Assembly (NCBI RefSeq): GCF_001618865.1
Contig: NZ_CP015136.1
Location: 2,453,001 to 2,517,000, forward strand
Length of the DNA: 64,000 nucleotides
Source of the DNA: Luteitalea pratensis
Lineage (GTDB): Bacteria > Acidobacteriota > Vicinamibacteria > Vicinamibacterales > Vicinamibacteraceae
Reading direction: 5' to 3'
The stretch's first letter is position 1. The number at the start of each line of letters is the position of its first letter. The translations under genes and the position numbers were made by a program. The notes beneath the pieces were generated by a model. That model ran no database searches. It had not been told where the DNA came from and saw only the letters and a list, made by a program, of their open reading frames with translations. Shown in pieces: positions 1 to 7,683 of the stretch.

Positions 1-2
1 GT

Positions 3-485
3 GTGGCTTACCTGGGCTTCGGCTTGCCGCATTTGATCGTCGTATCTCCAACGTCTTGGACGACGGTTGCTGCCGCTGCTGTAGCGACGATGACCACGAC
101 CTTCGTGATCGGGTCGATTGGCACTCAGACGAGATCGAGAAGGATCGAGATGCGAGACCTTGCCGTCCATGCGATGACTGAGGTGCTTTCAAACGGTGTC
201 GACTTGCGTCTAGCTGACGAGGACAGCCCAATCGTCAAATCATGCGCTACGCTGGCAAACACGAAGACCGATGAAGTGCTCAGGCGCGCACGTCTCTATT
301 TCTCGACTGACGCCGACTCCTTGAACTGGAATGTCGTGTCGCACTCAAGGTTTGAATCGGCCTCATATATTGTCGCGCTTCTGACGAACCTTCCACAACG
401 CTGGATCCTTGAATGCTATGTATCGAGGCCTAACACCGCCTTGCAGCCGATGGCGGCCGCCTCGACTACTGGCCGCCGCGGCTGA
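3..485 (+). CDS. hypothetical membrane protein, integron cassette ORF (5' end possibly outside window)
   Basis: I do not recognise this gene. The frame is open from the window edge, so the GTG at position 3 may not be the true start. The product has one hydrophobic stretch near residues 10-40 (LIVVSPTSW onward) followed by a soluble part with a basic RSRR segment. The last 20 or so codons are read from the attC site at 428-493, which gives the tail LQPMAAAS and a stop inside the attC arm; this is typical of cassette ORFs that run into their own recombination site. The base composition is visibly less GC-rich than the genes beyond 4 kb, which fits transfer. Confidence 0.5.
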   Translation: MAYLGFGLPHLIVVSPTSWTTVAAAAVATMTTTFVIGSIGTQTRSRRIEMRDLAVHAMTEVLSNGVDLRLADEDSPIVKSCATLANTKTDEVLRRARLYFSTDADSLNWNVVSHSRFESASYIVALLTNLPQRWILECYVSRPNTALQPMAAASTTGRRG

Positions 486-493
486 AGTTAGGC
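428..493 (+). other. attC recombination site 1
   Basis: The 66-bp site begins with GCCTAAC (R'') at 428-434 and ends with GTTAGGC (R', fits GTTRRRY) at 487-493. The inner arms TTGCAGCCGATGGCGGCC (441-458) and GGCCGCCGCGGCTGAA (471-486) pair almost completely, leaving an unpaired G in TTGCAGCC, as expected for the extrahelical base of attC sites. It is oriented like the other three sites, with the gene upstream of R''. Confidence 0.85.
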
Positions 494-533
494 GTAATCA
501 GGGAAGAAATACTTATCAGACTCCCGAGGTCCG

Positions 534-1444
534 ATGCGAACGATCAGCTTCGTTGCGATGACACTATGGATGATGGCGTGCGCCACGAACGCCGCCGCCC
601 AGGCACGCGTGGAGAAGAACGTCGTCTACGGTATGTACTCCGGCCTGGCGCTTCTCATGGACGTCCACCTTCCGCCGGTGTCGAACGGACGAGGCATCGT
701 GGTCATCCCCGGCAGCGCGTTTAGTCGTCCGCTCGGCTATGACGCGCCGCAGCTGAAGGACGCGCCTTTCGTACAGGATTTCGTGGCGACTCTCGGACAG
801 GCCGGTTACACCGTCTTCCCGCCGAGTCACCGGGCCACTCCGCGGTTCCAGTATCCGAGTGCGGTTGAGGATGTGCAGCGGGCGATCCGGTTTATCCGAG
901 CGAATGCTGTCAAGTACGGATCGACCCGGCTTGGCTGGGTGCCGTCGGGGGGGCCTCAGGGGGCTACATGGTCAGCATGCTCGGCACACTGGATGGAGGG
1001 GGTGATCGGACAGACCCGGATCCTATCAACCGCTTGAGCGCGAAAGTGAACGCAGTTGTCGCGCTGATGACCCCCTTCGACCTCGCCCGACAGCGCGAGC
1101 ATTCCGGCGGTGTGCCGGAGGCACTCTTTGTCGGCGCGTCGCTGGACCCATACACGTCTCCAACCGAGGTCGAGCGGCGTCGCTACGCGGCGGCATCGCC
1201 AATCATCTACGTGACTGCCGACGACCCGCCCTTTCTCCTCTTCCACGGTGACAAGGATGCCGCGGTGTCCGACGAGCAATCGCGCGCGATGGCGGCGGCC
1301 CTCGACAAGGCGGGCGTCGAGGCGAAGCTCGTCGTCATTTCTGGCGGCGCCCACGGGCGGAACTTCGGCCTGGCGTCGGCCGACGATCGCCCGGCGGGCT
1401 ACTTCGTGATGATCACGCAGTGGTTCGCCGAGCACCCGAAATAG
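534..1444 (+). pseudogene. alpha/beta hydrolase (esterase/dienelactone-hydrolase-like), frameshifted, cassette-borne
   Basis: Two overlapping frames together make one secreted alpha/beta hydrolase of about 300 residues. The first (534-1037) has a signal peptide (about residues 1-22) and the N-terminal hydrolase fold. The second frame carries the nucleophile elbow GGASGG near 950-967, then PFDLARQ, an acid in DKDAAVSDEQS and the histidine in GAHGRNFG. The frame must change between about 930 and 955, beside a run of seven G at 947-953; one missing base would restore it. GAGG at 526-529 could serve as ribosome-binding site for the ATG at 534. It sits between attC1 and attC2, so it is cassette cargo. 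Whether the shift is real decay or a base error cannot be told from one read of the sequence. Confidence 0.7.
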
Positions 1445-1590
1445 TCAGCCTCTGCGGCGATTGAGCCCGGCTACGTCGACGCCTAGCTTGCCGCTGCAAC
1501 CGACGAGCGGCGGACGGCTGGCAAAGCATGAGACTGGATTGTGCCGCTCACGGCTGAGCGGCAGTCGTCAGCTGGACAGGAGAGTAGGGC

Positions 1591-1836
1591 GTGGAGTGGA
1601 TTTTCCGCACTTGGACGCTCATGTTTTGGGTCCCGCTAATCGCATCGGCCGCGACCGGCTGGTTCGCTCTGGGTCGTGGCCTCCTTGCGCGGCCGGTTCC
1701 GCTTGTTCTGTGGTTTCTCACGGCGTTGCTACTTCAGTTCGCCTCCGGGCCGTTTTCGATGGCTTGGACCAGTGGCTTGGTGGCTCAGTCGGCCCTAGCC
1801 ATCTACTTGAGCATTCGGCTGAAGCTCGAAGCATGA
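1591..1836 (+). CDS. small hypothetical membrane protein (cassette gene, upstream of a coupled pair)
   Basis: An 81-residue hydrophobic protein of unknown function with two to three predicted membrane segments (WTLMFWVPLIASAATGWF, PLVLWFLTALLLQF and a C-terminal segment ending in a basic RLKLEA). The GTG start at 1591 is chosen because AGGAGAG at 1579-1585 lies at proper spacing. Its TGA stop overlaps the ATG of the next ORF (ATGA at 1833-1836), suggesting translational coupling. It lies in the cassette that ends at attC2. Confidence 0.5.
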   Translation: MEWIFRTWTLMFWVPLIASAATGWFALGRGLLARPVPLVLWFLTALLLQFASGPFSMAWTSGLVAQSALAIYLSIRLKLEA

Positions 1837-2207
1837 GCCGGAGCTTGAAGCGCAGGTGGCGAATGCGGCTCTGGCCGGGTGCGAAGGCAACAGTAGTCCG
1901 AACGCTCGTCGGCGTCCCACACGTCGCAGCATCGTTCCAGTGCTTCGCGCTGAGCTTCGGGGCGACTCGAGTCCTCTATTCCGACTGGCCTTTTGGTCAT
2001 AGCGGTCCAACGCACACCTGCGGTCTTGATATTCCCTGCCGACGTATCGCGGCTAAGTTGACAGTGGTGGGCGCATTCGTGTCCCTTCATCGCCTCGGCT
2101 TGGGCACCCCTGTGCTCTCGACGCCGGCGCGAGGGGCGCTTCAACGTGGGTCGTTCCCTCTGGTCGTGGCGTGGTTGGCAGCTGTCGGGTGGCACTTCGC
2201 CAGCTAA
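1833..2207 (+). CDS. hypothetical protein, coupled to 1591-1836, stop codon inside attC2
   Basis: A 124-residue ORF that starts at the ATG of the ATGA overlap and stops at the TAA that is part of the R'' box of attC2 (GCTAAC). A stop codon inside the attC edge is a common arrangement in integron cassettes and is the main support for this ORF. The product starts basic (MSRSLKRRWRMRLWPG) and has moderately hydrophobic segments, including LVVAWLAAVGWHFAS at the end. No family is recognised. The antisense frames over the same stretch look less protein-like. Confidence 0.4.
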   Translation: MSRSLKRRWRMRLWPGAKATVVRTLVGVPHVAASFQCFALSFGATRVLYSDWPFGHSGPTHTCGLDIPCRRIAAKLTVVGAFVSLHRLGLGTPVLSTPARGALQRGSFPLVVAWLAAVGWHFAS

Positions 2208-2273
2208 CATCCAAATGCAGCCGACGCGCCGTGTGATGCTTGCCGGCGCGCGGCTGATTTGGCATCGTTGGGC
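2202..2273 (+). other. attC recombination site 2
   Basis: A 72-bp site. The R''-like box AGCTAAC is at 2202-2208 and R' GTTGGGC (fits GTTRRRY) at 2267-2273. The arms ATCCAAATGCAGCCGACGCG (from 2209) and GCGCGGCTGATTTGGCAT (to about 2265) are complementary apart from extrahelical bases. Same orientation as site 1. Confidence 0.8.
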
Positions 2274-2345
2274 AGCGAGTCGACACTTCATTCCTTGGAA
2301 GGGGGAATTGCTCGAATGACTAATCTCAAGGAACTGTAGCGTTGT

Positions 2346-2624
2346 TTGGCGCGACGATCGGTACCGGCCGAGACCTCACCGATACATGTCTTTGTCAGCT
2401 ACGCCCACGAAGACGAACAAGCTGTCGCGGGGTTAGTGGCCGATCTCAGGCGAGAAGGGGTGGACGTTTGGTTCGCCCAACACAAGCTGCAGCCTGCAGA
2501 TCGGATAAGTGGCGAGGTTCGGGCCGCCATCGAGAAGGCACGGTTCGTTCTTGTGGCCTTGACTCAGCAGGCGCGTAACTCTGCCCAACATCGGCTTGCA
2601 GCCGACGGCGGCCGGAATTCATAA
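2346..2624 (+). CDS. TIR-domain protein fragment (truncated), integron cassette ORF
   Basis: The N-terminal half of a TIR domain: HVFVSYAHEDE (beta-A and first helix), then VADLRREGVDVWFAQHKLQPADRISGEVRAAIEKARFVLVALT, which matches the start of bacterial TIR proteins up to the beta-C strand. The domain breaks off after about 80 residues because attC3 begins at 2583; a full TIR needs about 130. The final residues are read from the attC arm. The TTG at 2346 is the likely start, with AAGGAA near 2329 as ribosome-binding site. Full TIR proteins are NADases or scaffolds in immunity. This one lacks the second half, which normally holds the catalytic Glu region, so NADase activity is unlikely unless the fragment acts as a partner or inhibitor. 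Confidence 0.6.
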   Translation: MARRSVPAETSPIHVFVSYAHEDEQAVAGLVADLRREGVDVWFAQHKLQPADRISGEVRAAIEKARFVLVALTQQARNSAQHRLAADGGRNS

Positions 2625-2654
2625 GCCGCCGCGGCTGAAGCCGAAGCGTTGGCC
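2583..2654 (+). other. attC recombination site 3
   Basis: A 72-bp site with R'' GCCCAAC at 2583-2589 and R' GTTGGCC at 2648-2654 (one base off GTTRRRY). Arms TCGGCTTGCAGCCGACGGC and GCCGCGGCTGAAGCCGA are perfectly complementary except for an unpaired G and A in the left arm, as in attC site 1. Confidence 0.8.
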
Positions 2655-2851
2655 GGATGGACGGAACGACGGAAACACGGAGATCTGCGCCGACACCGGG
2701 AGTCCGTCGACGATCGACACGTCGAAACGGGGTATCTCTTGAACCTCGTGGCGCTCGCGACACGTGCAACTGGGCCGCGTGGAGCGGCGTTCTGGTGCCG
2801 AGGGCCGAACCGTTGCCCCGAACCCGCAGCCGGTATGGGACGGACGAAATA

Positions 2852-3202
2852 GTGACCACGACGAACATCTTTCTCGGCAACTGGAGGATCGTCGAAACGG
2901 AGCTCTGGGACCTCGACGCTCTCGACGTGTTCACCCCGGCGAGGCTCTCGCTCAGCGCGAAGCACGAAGGACAGCTCGCGTTCATCGCGGTCGAGGCGCA
3001 GCTCGATTACCGCGTTGTCGTTCGTGACGGCTTGCCTGCCATCGAGTTCTCGTTCGAGGGATTCGATGAGGGCGACCAAGTCATGGGGCGTGGCTGGGCG
3101 GTGTTGGAAGGCGAGCGCCTCCGAGGTCGGCTGTTCTTTCATCACGGTGACGATTCGTCATTTGTCGCCGAGCGGGAACAGACCCGCCACGTCAAGGAAT
3201 AG
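2852..3202 (+). CDS. hypothetical protein, integron cassette gene
   Basis: A 116-residue soluble, acidic protein of unknown function. It begins MTTTNIFLGNWRIVETELWD and continues with alternating beta-like segments (ARLSLSAKHEGQLAFIAVEAQL, PAIEFSFEGFDEGDQVMGRGW, LRGRLFFHHGDDSSFVAER). The pattern resembles small single-domain beta proteins commonly found as orphan cassette cargo, but I cannot name a family. The GTG at 2852 is chosen because it precedes the compact fold and follows a short stop-terminated ORF (TAG at 2850-2852). It lies between attC3 and attC4 in cassette orientation. Confidence 0.55.
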   Translation: MTTTNIFLGNWRIVETELWDLDALDVFTPARLSLSAKHEGQLAFIAVEAQLDYRVVVRDGLPAIEFSFEGFDEGDQVMGRGWAVLEGERLRGRLFFHHGDDSSFVAEREQTRHVKE

Positions 3203-3205
3203 ACC

Positions 3206-3276
3206 GGCGAACAAGCGCTTGCAGCCGACGGCGTCGACGAAACGGAAGCGCCGCGGTTGACACGGAAACGTTAGGC
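3206..3276 (+). other. attC recombination site 4, end of the visible array
   Basis: R' GTTAGGC is at 3270-3276 and a degenerate R'' GGCGAAC at 3206-3212. The left arm keeps GCTTGCAGCCGACGGCG while the right arm (CGCCGCGGTTGACA) has mismatches, so this is the most decayed of the four sites. Normal chromosomal sequence follows it. Confidence 0.65.
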
Positions 3277-3289
3277 GGCTCGACGCCAG

Positions 3290-3394
3290 GTTCGGTTCAC
3301 GGGCGAACTGACCGGAGACACGCTGTCGGGCACGCTGGACCTCGGTGAGTACCGATCAGCGGCCTGGACCGCGAAACGGGTCGCCTCGGCGTGA
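3290..3394 (+). pseudogene. C-terminal remnant of a chromosomal gene at the array boundary
   Basis: Directly after attC4 an in-frame stretch reads VRFTGELTGDTLSGTLDLGE and ends WTAKRVASA with a TGA at 3392-3394. It has no start codon or upstream domain. This beta-rich tail (a repeated G-x-L-x-G-T pattern ending in a WTA-R motif) is, from memory, a common C-terminal element of secreted acidobacterial proteins. The fragment suggests that the cassette run replaced or interrupted the 5' part of a resident gene. Confidence 0.45.
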
Positions 3395-3407
3395 GGTAGG
3401 GTCCAAG

Positions 3408-3465
3408 GTAGGGCCGGTTCTCAGAACCGGCCAATGCAGGGGCCGCGCTCGGACAGCAGCCCTAC
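3408..3465. repeat. REP-like palindrome pair (GTAG...CTAC)
   Basis: GTAG at 3408-3411 is followed by a perfect palindrome at 3412-3432 (arms GGCCGGTTCT and AGAACCGGCC). A second imperfect palindrome (GGCCGCGCTC...) ends in CTAC at 3462-3465. The pair is enclosed by a larger inverted repeat: CGGCGTGAG at 3388-3396 and CTCACGCCG at 3471-3479. It lies between the gene remnant and the gene at 3560 and could also work as a terminator hairpin. Confidence 0.7.
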
Positions 3466-3543
3466 CTGGGCTCACGCCGTTTGTCAGCATTCGGCATCGC
3501 GACAAATTGCAATGCTTGGGCTCTGTTGGGCGCTCCTTGATGG

Positions 3544-3549
3544 TAGGCT
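3544..3549 (+). promoter_or_regulatory. leaderless-type -10 box (TAGGCT)
   Basis: TAGGCT lies 10 nt before the ATG at 3560, and no Shine-Dalgarno is present. The paralogous gene at 12001 has the related box TAGCCT 8 nt before its start. Confidence 0.45.
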
Positions 3550-3559
3550 CCCAAACGTA

Positions 3560-4351
3560 ATGATCGTGCGAGACCTCGACACGGTGTCGCTCGACCGTAT
3601 CATCGACGAGCGTGTTCTCATAGAGCCCGTCGAGGCGTATGCGGTCCTCCAGTTCGTCTGGGAGCGACTCCGGGCGTCACGCGACTCCGACGGGCGCATG
3701 TTGCCCCTCCCTGCGCTGAGCGCGTTGGCCATCAGTGCCACCGGCGACATCGACGCGATGCGGCCCCCGCGTGAGGTCAGTCGGACCATGCGGCGGCCAC
3801 ACGAAGTGGCGCAGGAACTCGGCCACCTGCTGCTCCAGTTGTTGTTGTCGGGACAGCCAGATCTGCCAGATGTCCCTGCCGCCTGCCTCGACGCGGTGCG
3901 CCGGGTGATGATGCTCACCCCGATCCCCGGCGGACTCCGACCGATTACAGCACCGGAGGCGCTGTTCACGGCGCTCGAAGCCTTCCGCCCGCGCGACACG
4001 TACGCCGCGCGCGCGGCGCTGTTTGCTCGCTGGGTGGCGACCTCGCGCAGCGCGACCACGTTCAGGGCCGAGGTCCGCACCGACGGTCGCCCGGCCATGG
4101 GGACACCAACGCCTCGCGCCCAGGGCGTGCCAACGCCTCAGGCCGGCCCGACCCAACGAACGTCCGGCAAGCCCGCTCGACACGCCGAGGTTGAACTTCG
4201 CCTGCACTTCGATACGGCTGGATCGACGCCGGTGCAGGTGGTTCCGGCCTTGCCCGCGCGCCACGCCCGGCCGGACCTGGCGACGTCACGCGCTCGCTTG
4301 TCGCTTGTCGTGACCATGTGCCTGGCCGTGCTCGGCATGATGCCGCGCTGA
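3560..4351 (+). CDS. truncated paralogue of the PD40 membrane protein at 10286-12001; no propeller
   Basis: 263 residues aligning over their whole length with the N-terminal third of the protein encoded at 10286-12001. Shared blocks include EA-AVLQ-VW-R, a ML/MPLP-L-AL segment, RRPHE-AQEL--LLL-LL and P-ALFTA-EAFRPRD. The domain is helical and of unknown function. A single membrane segment near residues 240-260 (LSLVVTMCLAVLGMM) ends the protein, exactly where the paralogue's transmembrane helix leads into its beta-propeller. The ATG at 3560 aligns with the paralogue start; an upstream extension to 3434 is less likely. The protein may be a truncated duplicate or a naturally propeller-less partner exposing only the cytoplasmic domain. 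Confidence 0.6.
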   Translation: MIVRDLDTVSLDRIIDERVLIEPVEAYAVLQFVWERLRASRDSDGRMLPLPALSALAISATGDIDAMRPPREVSRTMRRPHEVAQELGHLLLQLLLSGQPDLPDVPAACLDAVRRVMMLTPIPGGLRPITAPEALFTALEAFRPRDTYAARAALFARWVATSRSATTFRAEVRTDGRPAMGTPTPRAQGVPTPQAGPTQRTSGKPARHAEVELRLHFDTAGSTPVQVVPALPARHARPDLATSRARLSLVVTMCLAVLGMMPR

Positions 4352-4388
4352 GCGCTCGCGTCAGGCTTTTCACCCCAACCTGGCAGAT

Positions 4389-5381
4389 TCAGCCGTCGGG
4401 GAACAGCACCGCGGCGCCTGTCAGTCGTCCATCGCGCAGGTCGGACAGCGCGCGGTTGGCATCGGCCAGCGGGTAGGCACGCGTGTGCGTGCGGATGAAC
4501 CCGTCCGCGGCCACCTTCAGGAAGTCCCGGGCATCCTCCCGCGTCAGGTTGGCGACCGAGCGCACGGTGCGCTCGCCCCACAGCAGGCGATACGGGAACG
4601 ACGGCAGGTCGCTCATGTGGATGCCGGCGCAGACCACCGTGCCGCCGGCGACGGTGCGCGACAGCGCCTCCGGCACGAGCACACCGATCGGCGCAAAGAT
4701 CAGCGCGGCGTCGAGAGGCGCGGGCGGCGGTTCGTCCGACCCGCCTGCCCAGGTGACGCCGAGCGCTTCGGCAAACTGCAGGGCATCGCCATCACCGGGC
4801 CTGGTGAACGCATAGACGTCGCGCCCCTGGTGCAGGGCGACCTGCGCGACGATGTGCGCAGCCGCGCCGAACCCGTAGATGCCGATGCGACGGGCCTCGC
4901 CCGCCATGCGGTAGGCGCGATGCCCGATCAGGCCCGCGCACATCAGCGGCGCAGCGTGCTCATCGTCGTACGCCTCCGGGAGCGGGAACACGAAGCGGGC
5001 ATCAGCTACCGCGTACTCTGCGTAGCCGCCGTCGATGTCGTACCCGGTGAACCGGGCTGCGGCGCAGAGGTTCTCTCGCCCCGTCGTGCAGTATCCGCAC
5101 GAACCGCACGTCTGGCCGAGCCAGGGCACGCCCACGCGCTGCCCGATCGTCAGCCCCTGTACGTCGCGGCCGACGTGGTCGACGATGCCGACGATCTCGT
5201 GACCTGGTGTGATCGGTATGGCATGCGCGGGCAGGTCGCCATCGACCACGTGCAGGTCCGTGCGGCACACGCCGCAGGCGCGTACGCGCACGAGCACGTC
5301 TCCAGGCCCCGGCGTTGGCCTGGGCCGCTCGCGCGGGTGTACGACGCCCGAGCATGGCTCGGTCAGCGCCATCGACAGCAT
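4389..5381 (-). CDS. zinc-dependent alcohol dehydrogenase
   Basis: Medium-chain NAD(P)-dependent alcohol dehydrogenase, 330 residues. Catalytic zinc ligands are C39 (in CGVCRTDLH), H61-E62 (GHE) and C148. The structural-zinc lobe has C92, C95, C98 and C106. The Rossmann motif is GIYGFGAAAH near residue 167. It resembles the AdhP/AdhA-like group that oxidises primary alcohols or reduces aldehydes. The start at 5381 has GAGG at suitable spacing and lies only 7 nt after the stop of the multicopper oxidase gene, so the two are very probably co-transcribed. The substrate cannot be read from sequence. Confidence 0.85.
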   Translation of the reverse strand: MLSMALTEPCSGVVHPRERPRPTPGPGDVLVRVRACGVCRTDLHVVDGDLPAHAIPITPGHEIVGIVDHVGRDVQGLTIGQRVGVPWLGQTCGSCGYCTTGRENLCAAARFTGYDIDGGYAEYAVADARFVFPLPEAYDDEHAAPLMCAGLIGHRAYRMAGEARRIGIYGFGAAAHIVAQVALHQGRDVYAFTRPGDGDALQFAEALGVTWAGGSDEPPPAPLDAALIFAPIGVLVPEALSRTVAGGTVVCAGIHMSDLPSFPYRLLWGERTVRSVANLTREDARDFLKVAADGFIRTHTRAYPLADANRALSDLRDGRLTGAAVLFPDG

Positions 5382-5388
5382 GCGCGCC

Positions 5389-7479
5389 TCACTCGTGGCT
5401 TGCGTCTGTGTCGTCCGGCTGGCCCGGCTGCATCGGCCCGATGCGGTAGGGCCGCATCATCTCGTTGTCCTCGTGCTCGACGATGTGACAGTGCCACACG
5501 TACTGGCCCGCCGCAGTGAACGTTGCGCGGACGCGCGTGACCTCGCCAGGATAGGCAATGACCGTGTCCTTCCAGCCAGATTCCCAAAGTTCAGGGGGCC
5601 TGGGCTCCGAGCCTGGCACCAGGTAGACCCTCCCTCCGTTCTCCTCATGAGCGCCCTCGTGCTCGTGCTCCTCCACGACGATGGCCTGGCGGTCGACGAC
5701 CTGGAAAACCGCCTCATGGATGTGGATCGGGTGGGCGTCTGCCGTCGCGTTGTAGAACTCCCAGGTTTCCGTGTCCCCCTGTGACGGGTTCTCAGTGACT
5801 GCCTGGTTCCACCCCAGTGACGTCCACCTGCCGTCGTCGCCGACGGTCCCCAGTCGTGTCTCGGCCGGTGCATCGTCGAAGTCTTCCGACATCTGCTCGA
5901 TGAGGCCGAGCGGACGCGTGATGCCCCCGGTCAGTGGAACGATGACGGGCAACTGCAGGAACTGTGGCGGTGTACTTGCATCGTCACCGAGCGCCGGCCG
6001 GACCTTGAACAGCATCACGAGCCCGGTGCTCGTTGCATCGGCCGCCTCGAAGTCCACACCGGGGATGCCACCACCAAATGGCTCATCAGGTCCCACATTC
6101 GCGAGGGCATGTGACCCGACCGGGACGTTGGTGAAGTCGACGATCACGTCGGCGCGTTCTGCCGGAGCCATCAGGATCCGGTTGCCGTTGGCTGCAGTCA
6201 TGTTGACGGGCGCCGTGAGGAAGCCACCCTCGTTGCCGACCTGCCAGACGTCGACGCCCGGAATGCCGTTGAAGTCGAGAATCAGGAAACGGGAATTGCA
6301 CCCGTTCAGCAACCGGAACCGGTAACGTCGCTGCTCGACGTTCAGGAACGGCCAGGTGTTGCCGTTGACGATGATGGTGTCGCCGAAGAACTCGGGGTTC
6401 CAGATCGGGGAAATGTCGGTGTGCGGGATGTACGGCCCGGCGATCTCGTCGAAGAACGCCCGCGTGTCCGGATAGAACAGCGCCCCGTCCGCGTTGAAGG
6501 ATCGGTCCTGGATCGCCAGCGGGATCTCGAAGTAGGTCGTTCCCGGACTGTCGCCGTGCCCTGGTGCCGGACCTGGAAAGACGGCCGGCGTCTCCGTGCG
6601 GGTGTCGATCACCTCGTCGCCGGGTCCACCCCGGATGATGAAGAAGCCTGCCGGCCCCGCGTACACGTTCAGGCGGGTCATGCCGAGCGTGTGGTCGTGA
6701 TACCAGGCCGTGCTCGCGCGTTGGCTGTTTGGGTACTGGCATACGGCGGTCCCCCGATGCCACGCGCCCGACCGCGGCGCGCGGATGCCCTGCCTGATCG
6801 CCTTGCTGGCAAAGAAGCGGTACCACGTCCCTTCACGTGCGTACCCCCGTGGCACATCGGCGGCATCGGGTAAGTACCACGCCTCGGCGTAGCCATCGCT
6901 CTCGTCGCCAACTGAAACGGCGCCGTGCACGTGCGTGACGAGCGGCACAGGCCCGATGTAGGAACCCGGCGTCTCGCTGAAGGTCGGGCGCCGGTCTCGC
7001 CCGGTGATTCCACCGGGAGGATTGGCCCAGTGCAGCGTCTGGTCGACGGGCAACAGGTGCGGCAGGTACTTGTTGTCTGCGTCCACAAGTTGGTTGAACC
7101 ACTTGACGCGCACGGGCGTTCCCGTCTTCGCTTCGATGGTCAGTGATGGCGCGTTGAATATCGCCGAGGCGTCGTTCTCGGTGGCCAGGGGGCCGTAGCC
7201 CCAGACCGTGGTGGGCGGCTTTCCGGCCGGGAGCACCTGCTGGGTGAACTGGCGCACTCCGATCTCGTAGTAGTCGATTTGCCCGCGACCGTCGTCGAGG
7301 GTACCCGCACGCGGCATGGCCGGCGGCACGAGCAGCGGCGTGGCGAACCTGGCGATGTCGGCCGGGTCAAGACTGCCTCCCGGGATCTGCGCCAGCAACT
7401 GCACGCCCCCCGGCGACCACAAGTACAAGCCGAATCCCCCGAGCGAGGTTCGAGCGATGAACGTGCGTCGATTGATCAT
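5389..7479 (-). CDS. Tat-exported multicopper oxidase (laccase/CotA-like)
   Basis: 696 residues from the ATG at 7479; longer upstream starts lack the export signal. A twin-arginine signal (NRRTFIART) opens the protein. All copper motifs are present: HVHG at 183-186, WYHDHTLG at 259-266, HPIHIH (first half of the C-terminal site) and HCHIVEHEDNEM from residue 663, with M674 as the likely axial ligand of type 1 copper. Family members are periplasmic or surface phenol oxidases, bilirubin oxidases or metal oxidases. The length exceeds the roughly 510 residues of CotA because of inserted loops. It is the first gene of an apparent operon with the alcohol dehydrogenase and is divergent from the lactonase. 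Confidence 0.88.
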   Translation of the reverse strand: MINRRTFIARTSLGGFGLYLWSPGGVQLLAQIPGGSLDPADIARFATPLLVPPAMPRAGTLDDGRGQIDYYEIGVRQFTQQVLPAGKPPTTVWGYGPLATENDASAIFNAPSLTIEAKTGTPVRVKWFNQLVDADNKYLPHLLPVDQTLHWANPPGGITGRDRRPTFSETPGSYIGPVPLVTHVHGAVSVGDESDGYAEAWYLPDAADVPRGYAREGTWYRFFASKAIRQGIRAPRSGAWHRGTAVCQYPNSQRASTAWYHDHTLGMTRLNVYAGPAGFFIIRGGPGDEVIDTRTETPAVFPGPAPGHGDSPGTTYFEIPLAIQDRSFNADGALFYPDTRAFFDEIAGPYIPHTDISPIWNPEFFGDTIIVNGNTWPFLNVEQRRYRFRLLNGCNSRFLILDFNGIPGVDVWQVGNEGGFLTAPVNMTAANGNRILMAPAERADVIVDFTNVPVGSHALANVGPDEPFGGGIPGVDFEAADATSTGLVMLFKVRPALGDDASTPPQFLQLPVIVPLTGGITRPLGLIEQMSEDFDDAPAETRLGTVGDDGRWTSLGWNQAVTENPSQGDTETWEFYNATADAHPIHIHEAVFQVVDRQAIVVEEHEHEGAHEENGGRVYLVPGSEPRPPELWESGWKDTVIAYPGEVTRVRATFTAAGQYVWHCHIVEHEDNEMMRPYRIGPMQPGQPDDTDASHE

Positions 7480-7683
7480 GGATGGCCCCCCGGTGTGCCA
7501 GTGCATGCAACTCGAGGACCGTAGTCGTGCAGGCCAAGGTGTGGGGTCGAAACACCTCGGCCAGGACCGGCGGTGAAGTATGGGCGGCAAGTTCCTTCGT
7601 GGGGGATAGCCCGCAGGCCCGCGGGAATGTGCCCAGCCTTTTGGCATGGCCCGAGTGCCACGACTTCGGGCATGATCGCGCGC

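Noticed and set aside
1481-1535. Possible further attC between the hydrolase and the small membrane ORFs
   Set aside because: GCCTAGC and partly paired arms (TTGCC...GGCAA) are present, but the R' core GTTRRRY is missing and the pairing is poor, so it is not listed as a site.
3434-3559. Longer N-terminus for the protein at 3560
   Set aside because: The extra 42 codons run through the REP-like palindromes, and the ATG at 3560 aligns with the paralogue start and has a -10 box.
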